DNA from: an uncultured Pelagibacteraceae bacterium
Lineage (GTDB): Bacteria > Pseudomonadota > Alphaproteobacteria > Pelagibacterales > Pelagibacteraceae
Assembly (NCBI GenBank): GCA_902525935.1
Contig: CABZJA010000002.1
Coordinates: forward strand, 40,385-104,384
DNA: 64,000 nt
Reading direction: 5' to 3'
The notes beneath the pieces were generated by a model that was not told where the DNA came from, ran no database searches, and saw only the letters and a program-made list of their open reading frames with translations. Below, one piece after another: positions 50,803 through 60,652 of this stretch; position 1 is the stretch's first letter, and each line of letters begins with the position of its first letter. The translations under genes and the position numbers were made by a program.

Positions 50803-51791
50803 ATCAAGAACATCCACCTGTTAAATTCGGGAAAACAGGTATACTGCTAATTAATTTAGGCACACCCGACACCACAAGCTGGCTTGATATTAGAAAATAT
50901 TTAAAAGAGTTTCTATCTGATAAGAGAGTTATCGAACTTAATCCTATTATATGGCAAATAATTCTAAATCTTTTTATTCTTACTTTTAGACCCTCTAAGA
51001 CAGCAAAGGCTTACAAAGAAATTTGGATGAAGAAGGAAAATATGTCACCTCTACTTTATTACACTATAAAACAAACCGAAAAAGTGTCTGCTTCCTTAAG
51101 TAATGAAAATTTGGTTATAGATTTTGCAATGAGATATGGAAACCCAAGCATTAAAAGTAAAATTAGCAAGCTACACAAAGAGGGATGCGAAAATTTAGTA
51201 ATTTTACCATTATATCCTCAATATGCTGCTGCTACTACAGCCACAGTTTGTGATGAAGTCTATAGATCATTAATGAATATGAGATGGCAGCCATCCTTAA
51301 ATATAATACCTCATTATGAGTCACATCCATTATATATCGATGCATTAGTTAATTCTATTAATAAGAAAATTAGTGAAATAAATTGGAAACCAGATTTAAT
51401 TCTAGCATCCTATCATGGCATTCCAAGAAAATATTTTGATAAAGGAGATCCGTATCATTGTTATTGTCATAAAACTACTCGGTTAATATCAGAAAAATTT
51501 AATTCAATTAAGATTAAAACTACCTTTCAATCGAGGTTTGGTCCCCAAGAATGGCTCCAACCGTACACTGATAAAACATTAGAAAAATTACCTAAAGAAG
51601 GTGTAAAAAATGTTCTTGCAATTTGTCCTGGGTTTTCTTCGGACTGTGTAGAAACTTTAGAAGAAATATTAATCCAAGGCAAAGAAAGCTTTATAGAGTC
51701 TGGTGGAGAAAATTTTGATATGATTCCATGTTTAAACGATAATGATGATCATATAAAACTTATAAATAATCTTATTCAAAAAAACACATAA
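50799..51791 (+). CDS. hemH: Ferrochelatase
   Basis: HemH (330 aa) inserts Fe2+ into protoporphyrin IX. It has GILLINLGTPDTTSWLDIRKYLKEFLSDKRVIE, LPLYPQYAAATTATV, ILASYHGIPRKYFDKGDPYHCYC (catalytic His), FQSRFGPQEWLQPYTD and ICPGFSSDCVETLEEI (catalytic Glu). The start ATGA overlaps the hemE stop. Standard length. Confidence 0.97.
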   Translation: MNQEHPPVKFGKTGILLINLGTPDTTSWLDIRKYLKEFLSDKRVIELNPIIWQIILNLFILTFRPSKTAKAYKEIWMKKENMSPLLYYTIKQTEKVSASLSNENLVIDFAMRYGNPSIKSKISKLHKEGCENLVILPLYPQYAAATTATVCDEVYRSLMNMRWQPSLNIIPHYESHPLYIDALVNSINKKISEINWKPDLILASYHGIPRKYFDKGDPYHCYCHKTTRLISEKFNSIKIKTTFQSRFGPQEWLQPYTDKTLEKLPKEGVKNVLAICPGFSSDCVETLEEILIQGKESFIESGGENFDMIPCLNDNDDHIKLINNLIQKNT

Positions 51792-51793
51792 AA

Positions 51794-52315
51794 ATGAACG
51801 ATTTGATTATTTATTCATCAACGGATGGCCAAACAAAAAAAATTTGTGAAACAATAAAAAATAATTTACCATTGAATGATAAAATTAAAATAATTTCTCT
51901 AAATGAAGCCAGCGATATCAATTTAGAAAATTCAAAAAAAATAATAATAGGAGCAAGTATCAGGTATGGCAGACACAGCAGAAAAGTCGAAAATTTTGTT
52001 ATAAAAAATAAAAAAATCTTACAAGAAAAAAAAACTGCTTTTTTTTCTGTAAATGTTGTAGCAAGAAAGAATGAGAAAAGTACTCCTGAAACAAATCCTT
52101 ATGTAATAAATTTTCTTGCTAAAACCAAGTGGAATCCAAATAAGGTAGCAGTTTTCGCTGGTAAGGTCGATTATCCTAATTATAATTTCATTAATAAAAA
52201 TGTCATTAGATTTATTATGTTGATTACGAAAGGTCCAACAAACACAAAAAACTCGTATGAATTTACAAATTGGGATATGGTAAAAAAATTCGCACTGGAG
52301 TTAAAATTATTATAA
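51794..52315 (+). CDS. hemG: Menaquinone/ubiquinone-linked protoporphyrinogen oxidase, flavodoxin type (HemG-like)
   Basis: This 173-aa protein matches the HemG flavodoxin-fold family: FMN-binding IYSSTDGQTKKICETI, GASIRYGRHSRKVENFV, FFSVNVVARKNEKSTPETNPYVINFLAKTKWNPNKVAVFAGKVDYPNY, and the C-terminal TNWDMVKKFALEL. HemG oxidises protoporphyrinogen IX and passes electrons to quinone. HemG is common in Gammaproteobacteria while alphaproteobacteria often use HemJ. It lies 2 bp after hemH, completing hemE-hemH-hemG. Confidence 0.93.
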   Translation: MNDLIIYSSTDGQTKKICETIKNNLPLNDKIKIISLNEASDINLENSKKIIIGASIRYGRHSRKVENFVIKNKKILQEKKTAFFSVNVVARKNEKSTPETNPYVINFLAKTKWNPNKVAVFAGKVDYPNYNFINKNVIRFIMLITKGPTNTKNSYEFTNWDMVKKFALELKLL

Positions 52316-52316
52316 T

Positions 52317-52724
52317 TTATTTATATTTAATTTGTCTTACAAATTTAAAAGACATAAAACACAAGTAGACAAAAATACTACCAGTTATTAGCATCATAAG
52401 TTTTGATAAATCTGCCCAGAAGTTACCAAAAATATTACCTTTTACGATTACTCTTATTAGATCAAAACCACCCAACATAGTTATAAGACCAAATAAGGCG
52501 ACTAAGTGCATGAGTAATTTTTTCTTACTTATAAATTTTGTTGATAAAAAAGATAAAATTAAAATTATTAAACCTAAATAGCTTGGTATGAAGGATGTAA
52601 AGGATTTACTATCTGAAACAAAGCTTATTGTTATTCCCCAAATAATAAGAAAAAATCCATAATAAATGGATATTTGCTCAATATTTCTGTTTAAAATCTT
52701 AAATTCTTTATTATCTTCTTCCAT
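52317..52724 (-). CDS. Four-TM hypothetical membrane protein
   Basis: This 135-aa protein has four TM helices (about 20-38, 45-60, 70-90 and 105-122). The N-terminal MEEDNKEFKILNRNIEQISIYYGFFLI is charged and then aromatic. I see no HemJ-type histidine pattern, so it does not look like a second protoporphyrinogen oxidase. It converges on hemG with a 1-bp gap and is divergent from rho (109 bp). Function unknown. Confidence 0.75.
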   Translation of the reverse strand: MEEDNKEFKILNRNIEQISIYYGFFLIIWGITISFVSDSKSFTSFIPSYLGLIILILSFLSTKFISKKKLLMHLVALFGLITMLGGFDLIRVIVKGNIFGNFWADLSKLMMLITGSIFVYLCFMSFKFVRQIKYK

Positions 52725-52833
52725 ATTTGCTGTATCTAATACATATTTTTAAATTTTTAAAGATAATCAGGGGTTGAAATTCCGTATTTAGCAAACTATA
52801 TTGATTATATCTAATTAACTATTTCCACACATT

Positions 52834-54105
52834 ATGAATATACAAGAATTAAAAGAAAAAAGCTCTGAAAAGCTGATCTCAGAAGCTGAAAACCTAGGGA
52901 TAGAAAATGCTAGCACCCTAAGAAGACAAGAAATCTACTTTGCAATATTAAAGAAATTAGCAGAAAAAGGAGAAGAAATTACCGGTGGTGGTGTTCTTCA
53001 ATTATTACAAGATGGTTTTGGTTTTCTTAGAGCAATAGAATCAAATTATTTACCTGGTGCAGATGATATTTATGTTAGCCCAAATCAGATAAGAAGATTT
53101 GGACTGAGAACAGGAGATACTGTCGAAGGACCAATTAGAGCACCAAAGGAAGGAGAAAGATATTTTGCACTATTACAGGTCAGTAAAATTAATTTTGAAG
53201 AAACTGACAAATTCAAACATAAAATTGCTTTTGATAACTTGACACCTCTTTATCCAAACAAACAATTGGTTATGGAAGTAGAAACCAATAAAGTTGAAAA
53301 AAAAATAGATCTAACTCCAAGATTAATAGATTTGGTAAGTCCTATTGGAAAAGGCCAAAGATCTTTAATTATTTCTCCTCCAAAAGCAGGAAAAACTATG
53401 ATTCTACAAAGTATAGCAAATTCAATTACAGCAAATCACCCTGAGTGTTATCTTATGGTGCTACTTATTGATGAGAGACCAGAAGAAGTAACTGACATGC
53501 AAAGAACAGTGAAGGGAGAAGTAATTAGTTCAACTTTTGATGAACCTGCACAAAGACATGTGGCAGTTGCCGAAATGGTAATTGAAAAAGCAAAACGTTT
53601 AACAGAACATAAAAAAGATGTTGTAATTCTTCTCGATTCAATAACAAGGCTTGGTAGAGCTTATAATGCAGTTGTGCCTAGTTCTGGTAAGGTATTAACG
53701 GGAGGTGTTGACGCAAATGCTCTTCAAAGACCAAAAAGATTTTTTGGAGCTGCAAGAAATATTGAAGAAGGTGGATCATTAACTATAATTGCAACAGCAT
53801 TAATAGACACTGGTAGTAGAATGGATGAGGTTATATTTGAGGAATTTAAAGGAACTGGAAATAGTGAAACAATATTAGATAGAAAAATTTCAGAAAAGAG
53901 AATATTTCCTGCAATCGATATAACAAAATCAGGAACTAGAAGAGAAGAACTAATTTTTGAAAAAAATGATCTTCAAAAAATGAATGTTTTAAGAAGAATT
54001 ATTGCCCCAATGGGATCAATGGATGCAATTGAATTTATTAATTCTAAGCTTAAAAATACAAAGAATAACTCAGAATTCTTTAATTCTATGAATAAACCTG
54101 CATAG
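52834..54105 (+). CDS. rho: Transcription termination factor Rho
   Basis: Rho (423 aa) is the RNA-dependent ATP helicase. The N-terminal Rho-N helix bundle is [21 protein letters not shown]. The RNA-binding cold-shock-like domain has [35 protein letters not shown]. Walker A is [13 protein letters not shown], with [13 protein letters not shown] and [11 protein letters not shown] (Walker B region). With very few hairpin terminators in this dense genome, Rho-dependent termination is likely important (inference). Divergent from the 4-TM gene and convergent with sulfotransferase 2 (1-bp gap). Confidence 0.98.
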   Translation: MNIQELKEKSSEKLISEAENLGIENASTLRRQEIYFAILKKLAEKGEEITGGGVLQLLQDGFGFLRAIESNYLPGADDIYVSPNQIRRFGLRTGDTVEGPIRAPKEGERYFALLQVSKINFEETDKFKHKIAFDNLTPLYPNKQLVMEVETNKVEKKIDLTPRLIDLVSPIGKGQRSLIISPPKAGKTMILQSIANSITANHPECYLMVLLIDERPEEVTDMQRTVKGEVISSTFDEPAQRHVAVAEMVIEKAKRLTEHKKDVVILLDSITRLGRAYNAVVPSSGKVLTGGVDANALQRPKRFFGAARNIEEGGSLTIIATALIDTGSRMDEVIFEEFKGTGNSETILDRKISEKRIFPAIDITKSGTRREELIFEKNDLQKMNVLRRIIAPMGSMDAIEFINSKLKNTKNNSEFFNSMNKPA

Positions 54106-54106
54106 T

Positions 54107-54946
54107 TTAAAGATAACCCAATTCTTTCATCTCCTTTTCAAACAAACCTTCTATGACTTTTGATGTCTTAGGTTTGAGAAGATTTTTGTAATTATTTTTA
54201 CTTCCTAAATTAAAAAATGGTTTCATTTTTCCTTCTTTTGAGGAATAAACCGCCTCATCAAATCCCTCATATTCCTCTTTTTTTTGTAATACTTCAAAAT
54301 TTGTAGTTTCTATAGCTAGCTTAAATTTATTTTCATCAATCTTTTTTTCTTTCTTTATTATATTATTTGTAAAATTAACAATTTTTGAAAATGTGTTATA
54401 TGTATCATTTTCTAAATCCTCATACTTAATTAGTAAGATATTAAAATTCTTAGATACTTTCCATGAATTATAATTATTAGACCAAGAACTTATAAAAGAA
54501 TAACTTGCGTAATTATTTTCATCATTTTCATCTTTTAAATTACGGTAAATACTATTTATCATTTTTAGTGCATCACTTTCATTTAAAGAATAATGATTCA
54601 TCATGGAGCTTAAGACATTTCTCGGATCTCTAATAATATAAATTGCTCCCGCTGTGAATTCAGATGAAGTAAAACTATTTCCTTTGAATGCACCATTTAC
54701 ATTATGAGTTTTAAGAAAGCATAATTCTTTTTTATTTTTAATTTTTTTTTGACCAACCAACCAATTTTCAGATGCCTCATCAACACTTAATAACTTCTGA
54801 TCAAAAAACTCCTTGCTTGGAAACTGCTTAATTTTTTTTAGCAATTCAAAAGTAAATTTTCCATCACTAGAATAGTAATATGCTGACAAGAATGCCCTAA
54901 CCCATGTGTTTCCACTTTTTGGATAAGATGCTAGCCAAATAATCAT
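54107..54946 (-). CDS. Sulfotransferase-domain protein (copy 2)
   Basis: This 279-aa PAPS-dependent sulfotransferase is a paralog of the 13982-14830 gene across its full length. The PAPS loop is PKSGNTWVRAFLSA (9-22), then KTHN, IIRDPRNVLSSMMNHYSL, GSKNN and the shared C-terminal MKELGYL. Insertion is between rho and mnmE, which are otherwise linked in alphaproteobacteria. It is divergent from mnmE (42 bp). Acceptor unknown; a sulfated surface or small-molecule product is possible. Confidence 0.88.
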   Translation of the reverse strand: MIIWLASYPKSGNTWVRAFLSAYYYSSDGKFTFELLKKIKQFPSKEFFDQKLLSVDEASENWLVGQKKIKNKKELCFLKTHNVNGAFKGNSFTSSEFTAGAIYIIRDPRNVLSSMMNHYSLNESDALKMINSIYRNLKDENDENNYASYSFISSWSNNYNSWKVSKNFNILLIKYEDLENDTYNTFSKIVNFTNNIIKKEKKIDENKFKLAIETTNFEVLQKKEEYEGFDEAVYSSKEGKMKPFFNLGSKNNYKNLLKPKTSKVIEGLFEKEMKELGYL

Positions 54947-54988
54947 TGAATTATTTCTATATTAAATTCATATTGTAGCTATAACAAA

Positions 54989-56320
54989 ATGACTATTTTC
55001 GCACTTTCATCAGGGCCAGGATTGTCTGGTATTGCTGTAATTAGAGTTTCAGGTCCAAATACAAAAAATGTGTTGAAAAATTTGACTATTTCACCGATTC
55101 CGAGCCCCAAAGTTGCAGTAGTAAGAAAGTTTATAAATCCTAAAACAAAGGATTTGATAGATCAGGGAATTTTATTATGGTTTCCAGGTCCTGAGAGTTA
55201 CACAGGTGAAGATATGGCTGAATTTCATGTCCACGGAAGCAAAGCTGTAATTGAAGCTATAAATCTGTCTTTATCAAAAATTGAAGGTTGTAGATTAGCC
55301 GAGCCAGGTGAATTTACCAAGATTGCATTCCAAAATGGAAAAATAAATTTACTTAAAGCTGAAAGTATCTCTGACTTAATTTCATCGGAAACTGAAATCC
55401 AAAGAAAACAAGCTATAAAAATCATGTCTGGCAAAAGCTCAGATAAATTTAATTCACTTAGAGAAAGATTATTAAAAATATTGTCAAACATTGAAGCCAA
55501 AATTGATTTTCCTGATGAAGATTTGCCAGATAATATTTTAAAAAATATTCATTCAGAAACTAAAAGTATCAAAAATGAGATAGATAAAATATTGAATGAT
55601 CAAAAAGTTGGAGAAAGAATAAGAGAAGGTTTTAAAATTGCAATTATTGGTCCCACAAATGCTGGAAAATCTTCTTTGTTAAATTATCTATCAAAAAGGG
55701 ATATTGCAATTGTTTCTGAAATTGCAGGAACTACAAGAGATGTTATTGAGGCGCACCTTAATCTAAATGGTTATCCTGTTGTAATTTCTGATACCGCCGG
55801 GATAAGAGATTCAAAAGACGAAATTGAAAAAAAGGGTATTAAATTAGCTTTAGAAAGAGCAGAAAACGCTGATTTAAATTTAATAGTTATTGAGCCTAAA
55901 AGTGTTGATTTTTCACGCTTTTTAAAGAAATTTCGACCAAAAAACTCTATTTTGGTAATTAATAAGATGGAATTAGGTGTTGATAATATTGCAGAAGAAA
56001 TAAAAAATTATGACCCGATTTCAATTTCAATAAAAAAGGAAAAAAATTTAGATAAACTTATAAGTTTGATCAAAGAAAATTTAAAAAATAAATTTATTCT
56101 TCAAGATGATATATATATTACAAGACAACGACACAGGACTAATCTTGAAAAGTGTGTGGAGCATTTAAAAAATTTTGAAGAAAAAAATTCCTTAGAAGAT
56201 TTTGATAAAGCGGCAGAAGACTTAAGATTAGCAACCAGATATCTTGGAACTATCGTTGGAAAGGTCGATGTAGAGGAGATATTGGGATCAATTTTTAATG
56301 ATTTTTGCATTGGTAAATAA
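54989..56320 (+). CDS. mnmE: tRNA modification GTPase MnmE
   Basis: MnmE (443 aa) works with MnmG to make cmnm5U34 in tRNA. The N-terminal domain has TIFALSSGPGLSGIAVIRVSG and EFHVHGSKAVIEAI. The GTPase core has GPTNAGKSSLLNYLSKRDIAIVSEIAGTTRD (G1-G2), DTAGIR (G3) and NKMEL (G4). The C-terminus FCIGK is the conserved CxGK end that holds the catalytic Cys. It lies 76 bp upstream of mnmG. Confidence 0.97.
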   Translation: MTIFALSSGPGLSGIAVIRVSGPNTKNVLKNLTISPIPSPKVAVVRKFINPKTKDLIDQGILLWFPGPESYTGEDMAEFHVHGSKAVIEAINLSLSKIEGCRLAEPGEFTKIAFQNGKINLLKAESISDLISSETEIQRKQAIKIMSGKSSDKFNSLRERLLKILSNIEAKIDFPDEDLPDNILKNIHSETKSIKNEIDKILNDQKVGERIREGFKIAIIGPTNAGKSSLLNYLSKRDIAIVSEIAGTTRDVIEAHLNLNGYPVVISDTAGIRDSKDEIEKKGIKLALERAENADLNLIVIEPKSVDFSRFLKKFRPKNSILVINKMELGVDNIAEEIKNYDPISISIKKEKNLDKLISLIKENLKNKFILQDDIYITRQRHRTNLEKCVEHLKNFEEKNSLEDFDKAAEDLRLATRYLGTIVGKVDVEEILGSIFNDFCIGK

Positions 56321-56396
56321 ACGTTGGAATTACTCACTTTTTAAACAAATTTAAGTGTTTTCTTGTAAATTTTAGGATCAATAATAAATTACAAAT

Positions 56397-58268
56397 ATGA
56401 AAAACGAATTAACATTTGATGTAGTGGTAATAGGAGGGGGTCATGCTGGGTGTGAGGCAGCTGCTGCATCTGCCAGGTTGGGTGTTAACACCGCTTTGTT
56501 TACACACAAATTTAATACAATAGGAGAGATGTCTTGTAATCCAGCAATTGGTGGATTAGGAAAAGGACATCTAGTCAGAGAAATAGATGCATTAGATGGC
56601 GTGATGGGAGAAGTAGCAGATAAATCAGGTATTCAATTTAGATTACTAAATAGAAGCAGGGGGCCTGCAGTTAGAGGACCCAGAACTCAAAGTGATAGAT
56701 CATTATATAAAAAATTTATGCAAAAAAAACTTGTAAACTACTGTAATTTAAGCATATTTAGTGATCCTGTAATTAGGTTTTATTTTAAAAATAACAGTAT
56801 AATTGGTTTTTTAACACAATCAGGTAAAGAAATTAAATCGTCTAAGATAATTTTAACAACTGGCACTTTCTTAAATGGTTTGATACATATTGGTGAAAAT
56901 AAAATACCAGCTGGTCGGTTTGATGAGAAACCTTCAACAGGTTTAAGTGAACAGTTAGAGAAGTATAATTTTAAAATAGGAAGACTAAAAACTGGAACTC
57001 CGCCTAGACTTGACTCTCGAACAATAAATTTTGAAAATTTAGAAGAGCAGCAAGCTGATGATGAACCATACTTTTTTTCTTTCCTTACAAGAAAAAAATA
57101 CAATAAACAGATTTCATGTAGAATGACGTATACTAATCGAGCAGTTCATAAAATTATTTCTAAAAATATAAAACGAAGCGCTATGTACTCTGGAACCATA
57201 AAAGGAGTAGGTCCAAGATATTGCCCCTCTATAGAGGATAAAATTAAAAAATTTGCAGATAAACAAAGACATCAAATTTTTTTAGAGCCAGAAGGTTTAA
57301 ATGATTTTACAATTTATCCAAATGGAATTTCGACATCTTTACCTGCTGACGTACAGCAAGAAATATGTAGTAAAATCAATGGTTTAGAGAAAGTTAAAAT
57401 TTTAAGACCTGGATATGCCATAGAGTATGATTTTATAGATCCAAGAGAGCTTTTTTTAACTTTGGAGACTAAGAAAATTAAAAACCTTTATTTAGCCGGC
57501 CAGATAAATGGAACTACTGGATATGAAGAAGCCGCAGCCCAAGGCCTTATCGCTGGAATTAATGCTGCACTAGCCTTTAAAGAAGAAGAGCCGTTTATTT
57601 TAGATAGGTCTGAAGCTTATATAGGAGTTATGATAGATGATCTTATAACAAAAGGTGTTGCAGAGCCATATAGAATGTTTACATCAAGGGCCGAATATAG
57701 ACTCTCATTAAGATCTGACAACGCAGATGTTAGACTTACAAAAAAAGGAATTGATATAGGACTAGTTTTAGATCAAAGAAAGAAGATTTATAAAGATAAA
57801 TTTAGTAATTTATCAATAATTCAGTCTAAAATGGATAAATTGATGATTTCACCATCAAAAGCCTCTAAATTTGCAATAAATATTGCAAAAGATGGTGTGA
57901 GCCGATCAGCAAATCAGTTATTAGGACAAAAATCTGTTAATATGAATAAAATAAGAGAAATATGGCCAGATATACCATATTTTTCACGTGAAATTGATGA
58001 ACAATTAGAGATAAATTCACATTATAAAGGTTATTTAAATAAGCAAAAAGCAGATATTTTAGCATTTAAAAGAGATGAAAATTTATTAATTCCAGAAAAC
58101 CTAAATTATGATAGTTTTTCCGGGCTTTCAAACGAAGTAAAATCAAAATTTAAAAAAATAAGACCTAAAACAATGGGACAAGCATTAAGAATAGATGGAA
58201 TTACTCCTGCTGCTGTATATATTTTGTTGTCTCATCTTAAAAGAAAGTCTATTAAGCATATAGCTTGA
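56397..58268 (+). CDS. mnmG: tRNA uridine-5-carboxymethylaminomethyl modification protein MnmG
   Basis: MnmG (623 aa) is the FAD partner of MnmE. The FAD motif [17 protein letters not shown] is at residues 13-29. [26 protein letters not shown] and [11 protein letters not shown] follow, and the family-typical [31 protein letters not shown] and [15 protein letters not shown] are present. A degenerate parS-like palindrome is embedded at 57980-57995. The stop TGA overlaps the rsmG TTG start. Confidence 0.98.
   Translation: MKNELTFDVVVIGGGHAGCEAAAASARLGVNTALFTHKFNTIGEMSCNPAIGGLGKGHLVREIDALDGVMGEVADKSGIQFRLLNRSRGPAVRGPRTQSDRSLYKKFMQKKLVNYCNLSIFSDPVIRFYFKNNSIIGFLTQSGKEIKSSKIILTTGTFLNGLIHIGENKIPAGRFDEKPSTGLSEQLEKYNFKIGRLKTGTPPRLDSRTINFENLEEQQADDEPYFFSFLTRKKYNKQISCRMTYTNRAVHKIISKNIKRSAMYSGTIKGVGPRYCPSIEDKIKKFADKQRHQIFLEPEGLNDFTIYPNGISTSLPADVQQEICSKINGLEKVKILRPGYAIEYDFIDPRELFLTLETKKIKNLYLAGQINGTTGYEEAAAQGLIAGINAALAFKEEEPFILDRSEAYIGVMIDDLITKGVAEPYRMFTSRAEYRLSLRSDNADVRLTKKGIDIGLVLDQRKKIYKDKFSNLSIIQSKMDKLMISPSKASKFAINIAKDGVSRSANQLLGQKSVNMNKIREIWPDIPYFSREIDEQLEINSHYKGYLNKQKADILAFKRDENLLIPENLNYDSFSGLSNEVKSKFKKIRPKTMGQALRIDGITPAAVYILLSHLKRKSIKHIA
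57980..57995. promoter_or_regulatory. Degenerate parS-like site within mnmG
   Basis: TTTTTCACGTGAAATT matches the parS consensus TGTTTCACGTGAAACA at 13 of 16 positions, with the 12-bp core TTTCACGTGAAA intact. It lies 332 bp upstream of the perfect site in rsmG. It encodes YFSREI in MnmG and may be a weaker ParB site or coincidence. Confidence 0.45.
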
Positions 58269-58909
58269 TTGATTCGAATATTTTAAAATTATATAATGCG
58301 AAATCCATAAATGTTTCACGTGAAACATTAAAGGCGTTAGAAGACTATTCAAATGCAATCATTTCAAGAAATAAAAGAATAAATTTGATCAGTAAAAGCA
58401 CTGAAAATTCCATAAAACAAAGGCATATAGAAGATAGTGCGCAAATTATTGATTTTGTTGATAAAAATGATATAAAAATTTGTACAGATCTAGGGTCTGG
58501 TGCTGGTTTACCTGGTATAGTTTTAGGTATTTTGATGAAACCAAAAAAACCATTATTTAAGATAATTTTCTATGAAAAGAGCTATCACAAAAGTCTTTTC
58601 TTAAGAGAAATGGCAGATAAATTTAGTCTAAATTCAGAAATTCATCGAAAAAATATTTTTGGGGAAAAAGATTTAACAACGGATGTTATAATTTCAAGAG
58701 CATTCAAACCTTTGCCAATAATTTTTCAAATAGCAAAAAATAATTTTAAAAAATTCAAGTATATTATTTTATTTTTAGGTAAGACTGGAAAGACAGTTAT
58801 TGATAATGCGCGTGAGAATTGGAATTTTGATTATGAAAAAAAAAAAAGTTTAACAAGTAACCAATCTTTAATAGTAAAAATTTCAAATCTAAAAAAAAAA
58901 AATGTTTAA
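58265..58909 (+). CDS. rsmG: 16S rRNA (guanine527-N7)-methyltransferase RsmG
   Basis: RsmG (214 aa) methylates G527 of 16S rRNA with SAM. The start is a TTG overlapping the mnmG TGA (TTGA). [15 protein letters not shown] opens the protein; then [27 protein letters not shown] (SAM motif), [14 protein letters not shown] and [14 protein letters not shown]. The codons for NVSRET contain a perfect parS (58312-58327). Standard length. Confidence 0.96.
   Translation: MIDSNILKLYNAKSINVSRETLKALEDYSNAIISRNKRINLISKSTENSIKQRHIEDSAQIIDFVDKNDIKICTDLGSGAGLPGIVLGILMKPKKPLFKIIFYEKSYHKSLFLREMADKFSLNSEIHRKNIFGEKDLTTDVIISRAFKPLPIIFQIAKNNFKKFKYIILFLGKTGKTVIDNARENWNFDYEKKKSLTSNQSLIVKISNLKKKNV
58312..58327. promoter_or_regulatory. 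parS: Perfect parS centromere site
   Basis: TGTTTCACGTGAAACA is an exact 16-bp palindrome identical to the alphaproteobacterial ParB-binding consensus, extended to a 20-bp palindrome by flanking A/T. It lies within rsmG about 700 bp upstream of parA. ParB would nucleate here for origin segregation. parS inside rsmG is known in other bacteria. Confidence 0.93.
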
Positions 58910-59003
58910 TAAAGATATTTTCTTTAAAAAAAATTTTAATGAGACACAACAATTAAAGAGGGAATTAGAAAAATTATAAAAATGAAAAATATATATAAAA
59001 ATA

Positions 59004-59804
59004 ATGGATAAAAAAATAATTTCAGTAATAAATCAAAAGGGAGGAGTGGGCAAAACCACAACAGTAATTAATCTAGCGGCAGGACTATCAATGAAGGAAA
59101 AAAAAGTTTTAGTAATAGACTTAGATCCACAAGGTAATGCTTCAACTGGTCTTGGATTATCTAACACAACTAATTCAGAGAAAAATATTTACAGTGTTCT
59201 AAATGGAAATAAGAAAATTTCAGAGGTTATACAATCATCAAGCTTTGAAAATCTAAATGTAATAACTTCAAATGTTGATTTATCAGGTCTCGAGGTCGAA
59301 ACGGCTGGGGATAGTCGAAGGGCCTTTAAATTAAAAGACGAATTAGGCCTGATTTTAAATGATTCTAGAACACTGTATGATTACATAATAATTGACTGCC
59401 CTCCATCCCTAAGTTTACTTACAATTATGGCATTGGTGGCTTCCGACTCTTTAGTGGTTCCACTGCAGACAGAATTTTTTGCATTAGAAGGACTTACTCA
59501 ACTCATGAAGACTATAGAAAGAATAAAATCCAATTTAAATCCATCATTAGAAATTAGAGGCATACTGCTTACAATGTTTGACAAGCGAAATAAACTTTCG
59601 GGTCAAGTGGAGATAGAGGCAAGGAACTATTTTAAGGAAAAAGTTTACTCAACTGCTGTGCCAAGAAATGTTAGATTGTCTGAGGCACCATCCCACGGCA
59701 TACCTGTCCTGATATATGACAAAATATGTCCTGGAAGTAAGGCTTACTTTGAATTTACTGATGAATTCTTAGAACAAGATAAACCAGTGGAGAGTGCTGC
59801 ATGA
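59004..59804 (+). CDS. parA: Chromosome partitioning ATPase ParA
   Basis: ParA (266 aa) is a deviant-Walker ATPase moving origin regions. VINQKGGVGKTTTVINLA (Walker A about 8-16), DLDPQGNASTGL, IIDCPPSLSLLTI (Walker B) and LRGILLTMFDKR-type segment are present. The 94-bp gap after rsmG is AT-rich. parB starts 4 bp before this stop (ATGA). Confidence 0.97.
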   Translation: MDKKIISVINQKGGVGKTTTVINLAAGLSMKEKKVLVIDLDPQGNASTGLGLSNTTNSEKNIYSVLNGNKKISEVIQSSSFENLNVITSNVDLSGLEVETAGDSRRAFKLKDELGLILNDSRTLYDYIIIDCPPSLSLLTIMALVASDSLVVPLQTEFFALEGLTQLMKTIERIKSNLNPSLEIRGILLTMFDKRNKLSGQVEIEARNYFKEKVYSTAVPRNVRLSEAPSHGIPVLIYDKICPGSKAYFEFTDEFLEQDKPVESAA

Positions 59805-60652
59805 TAAATCCTTTTAAAAATAAGAAGGGTTTAGGAAGGGGCCTATCATCACTGATCGGTGATAGTGATATAAAAACATCTAAAGAAAAAATTTCTATAA
59901 GTTCTATAGTTCCAAATAAAAATCAACCTAGAAAATTATTTGAAAAGGAGTCTTTAGAAGAATTAAAAAATTCGATTAGTGAAAGAGGCATAATCCAACC
60001 ATTAATTGTTAGAAAATCAGATGATCAAGACGATAAATTTGAATTAATAGCAGGCGAAAGAAGATGGCAAGCAGCCCAATCAGCTGGCCTTCATGAAGTG
60101 CCTGTAGTTATTATTGAGGCAGATAATCTAAAATCGTTAGAATTAGCAATTATAGAAAACGTTCAGAGAAAAGATCTAAATCCTATAGAGGAGGCTGAAA
60201 GTTACAATAATCTAATTCAAAATTTTGGATATGATCATGAAAAAGTTTCCCAGTTTATTGGAAAAAGTAGATCACATATCTCCAACTCTATTCGTTTACT
60301 GTCTCTTCCAGAAAAGATATTGGACTTGATAAGAAATAATAAAATTTCTCAAGGTCACGCTAAAGTTTTAGTTGGTCTAGAAAATGCCCTTTTATTAGCA
60401 GATAAAATAATTAAAAAAAAACTGTCTGTAAGGCAATTAGAAAGTTTAGTCAGACTTTTTAAAAAGGGATCTAACAATTCTTTCAAGTCAAAGGACTCAA
60501 ATATAATTTCAACGGAAAACGATTTATCTGAGAAAATTGGCATGAGAGTTATTCTAAATAACAAAAAAAATAATTCTGGAACTTTATCATTTGAGTATAA
60601 AGGAATTGATCAGCTTGATAGACTAATTGAAGTTATAAAGAAAAATTATTAA
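59801..60652 (+). CDS. parB: Chromosome partitioning protein ParB
   Basis: ParB (283 aa) is the CTP-dependent centromere-binding clamp. The N-terminal RGLSSLIGD, the conserved PNKNQPRKLFEKESLEELKNSI, the CTP/arginine patch ELIAGERRWQAAQ, LAIIENVQRKDLNPIEEA, an HTH (EKVSQFIGKSRSHISNSIRLLSLP) and a short C-terminal dimer domain are visible. It acts on parS at 58312. The TAA overlaps holA's stop within TTAA. Confidence 0.97.
   Translation: MINPFKNKKGLGRGLSSLIGDSDIKTSKEKISISSIVPNKNQPRKLFEKESLEELKNSISERGIIQPLIVRKSDDQDDKFELIAGERRWQAAQSAGLHEVPVVIIEADNLKSLELAIIENVQRKDLNPIEEAESYNNLIQNFGYDHEKVSQFIGKSRSHISNSIRLLSLPEKILDLIRNNKISQGHAKVLVGLENALLLADKIIKKKLSVRQLESLVRLFKKGSNNSFKSKDSNIISTENDLSEKIGMRVILNNKKNNSGTLSFEYKGIDQLDRLIEVIKKNY

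Noticed and set aside
58902-58979. A 25-aa ORF between rsmG and parA ([12 protein letters not shown]...)
   Set aside because: It overlaps the rsmG stop, is very short, and has no recognisable features; most likely chance in an A-rich leader.
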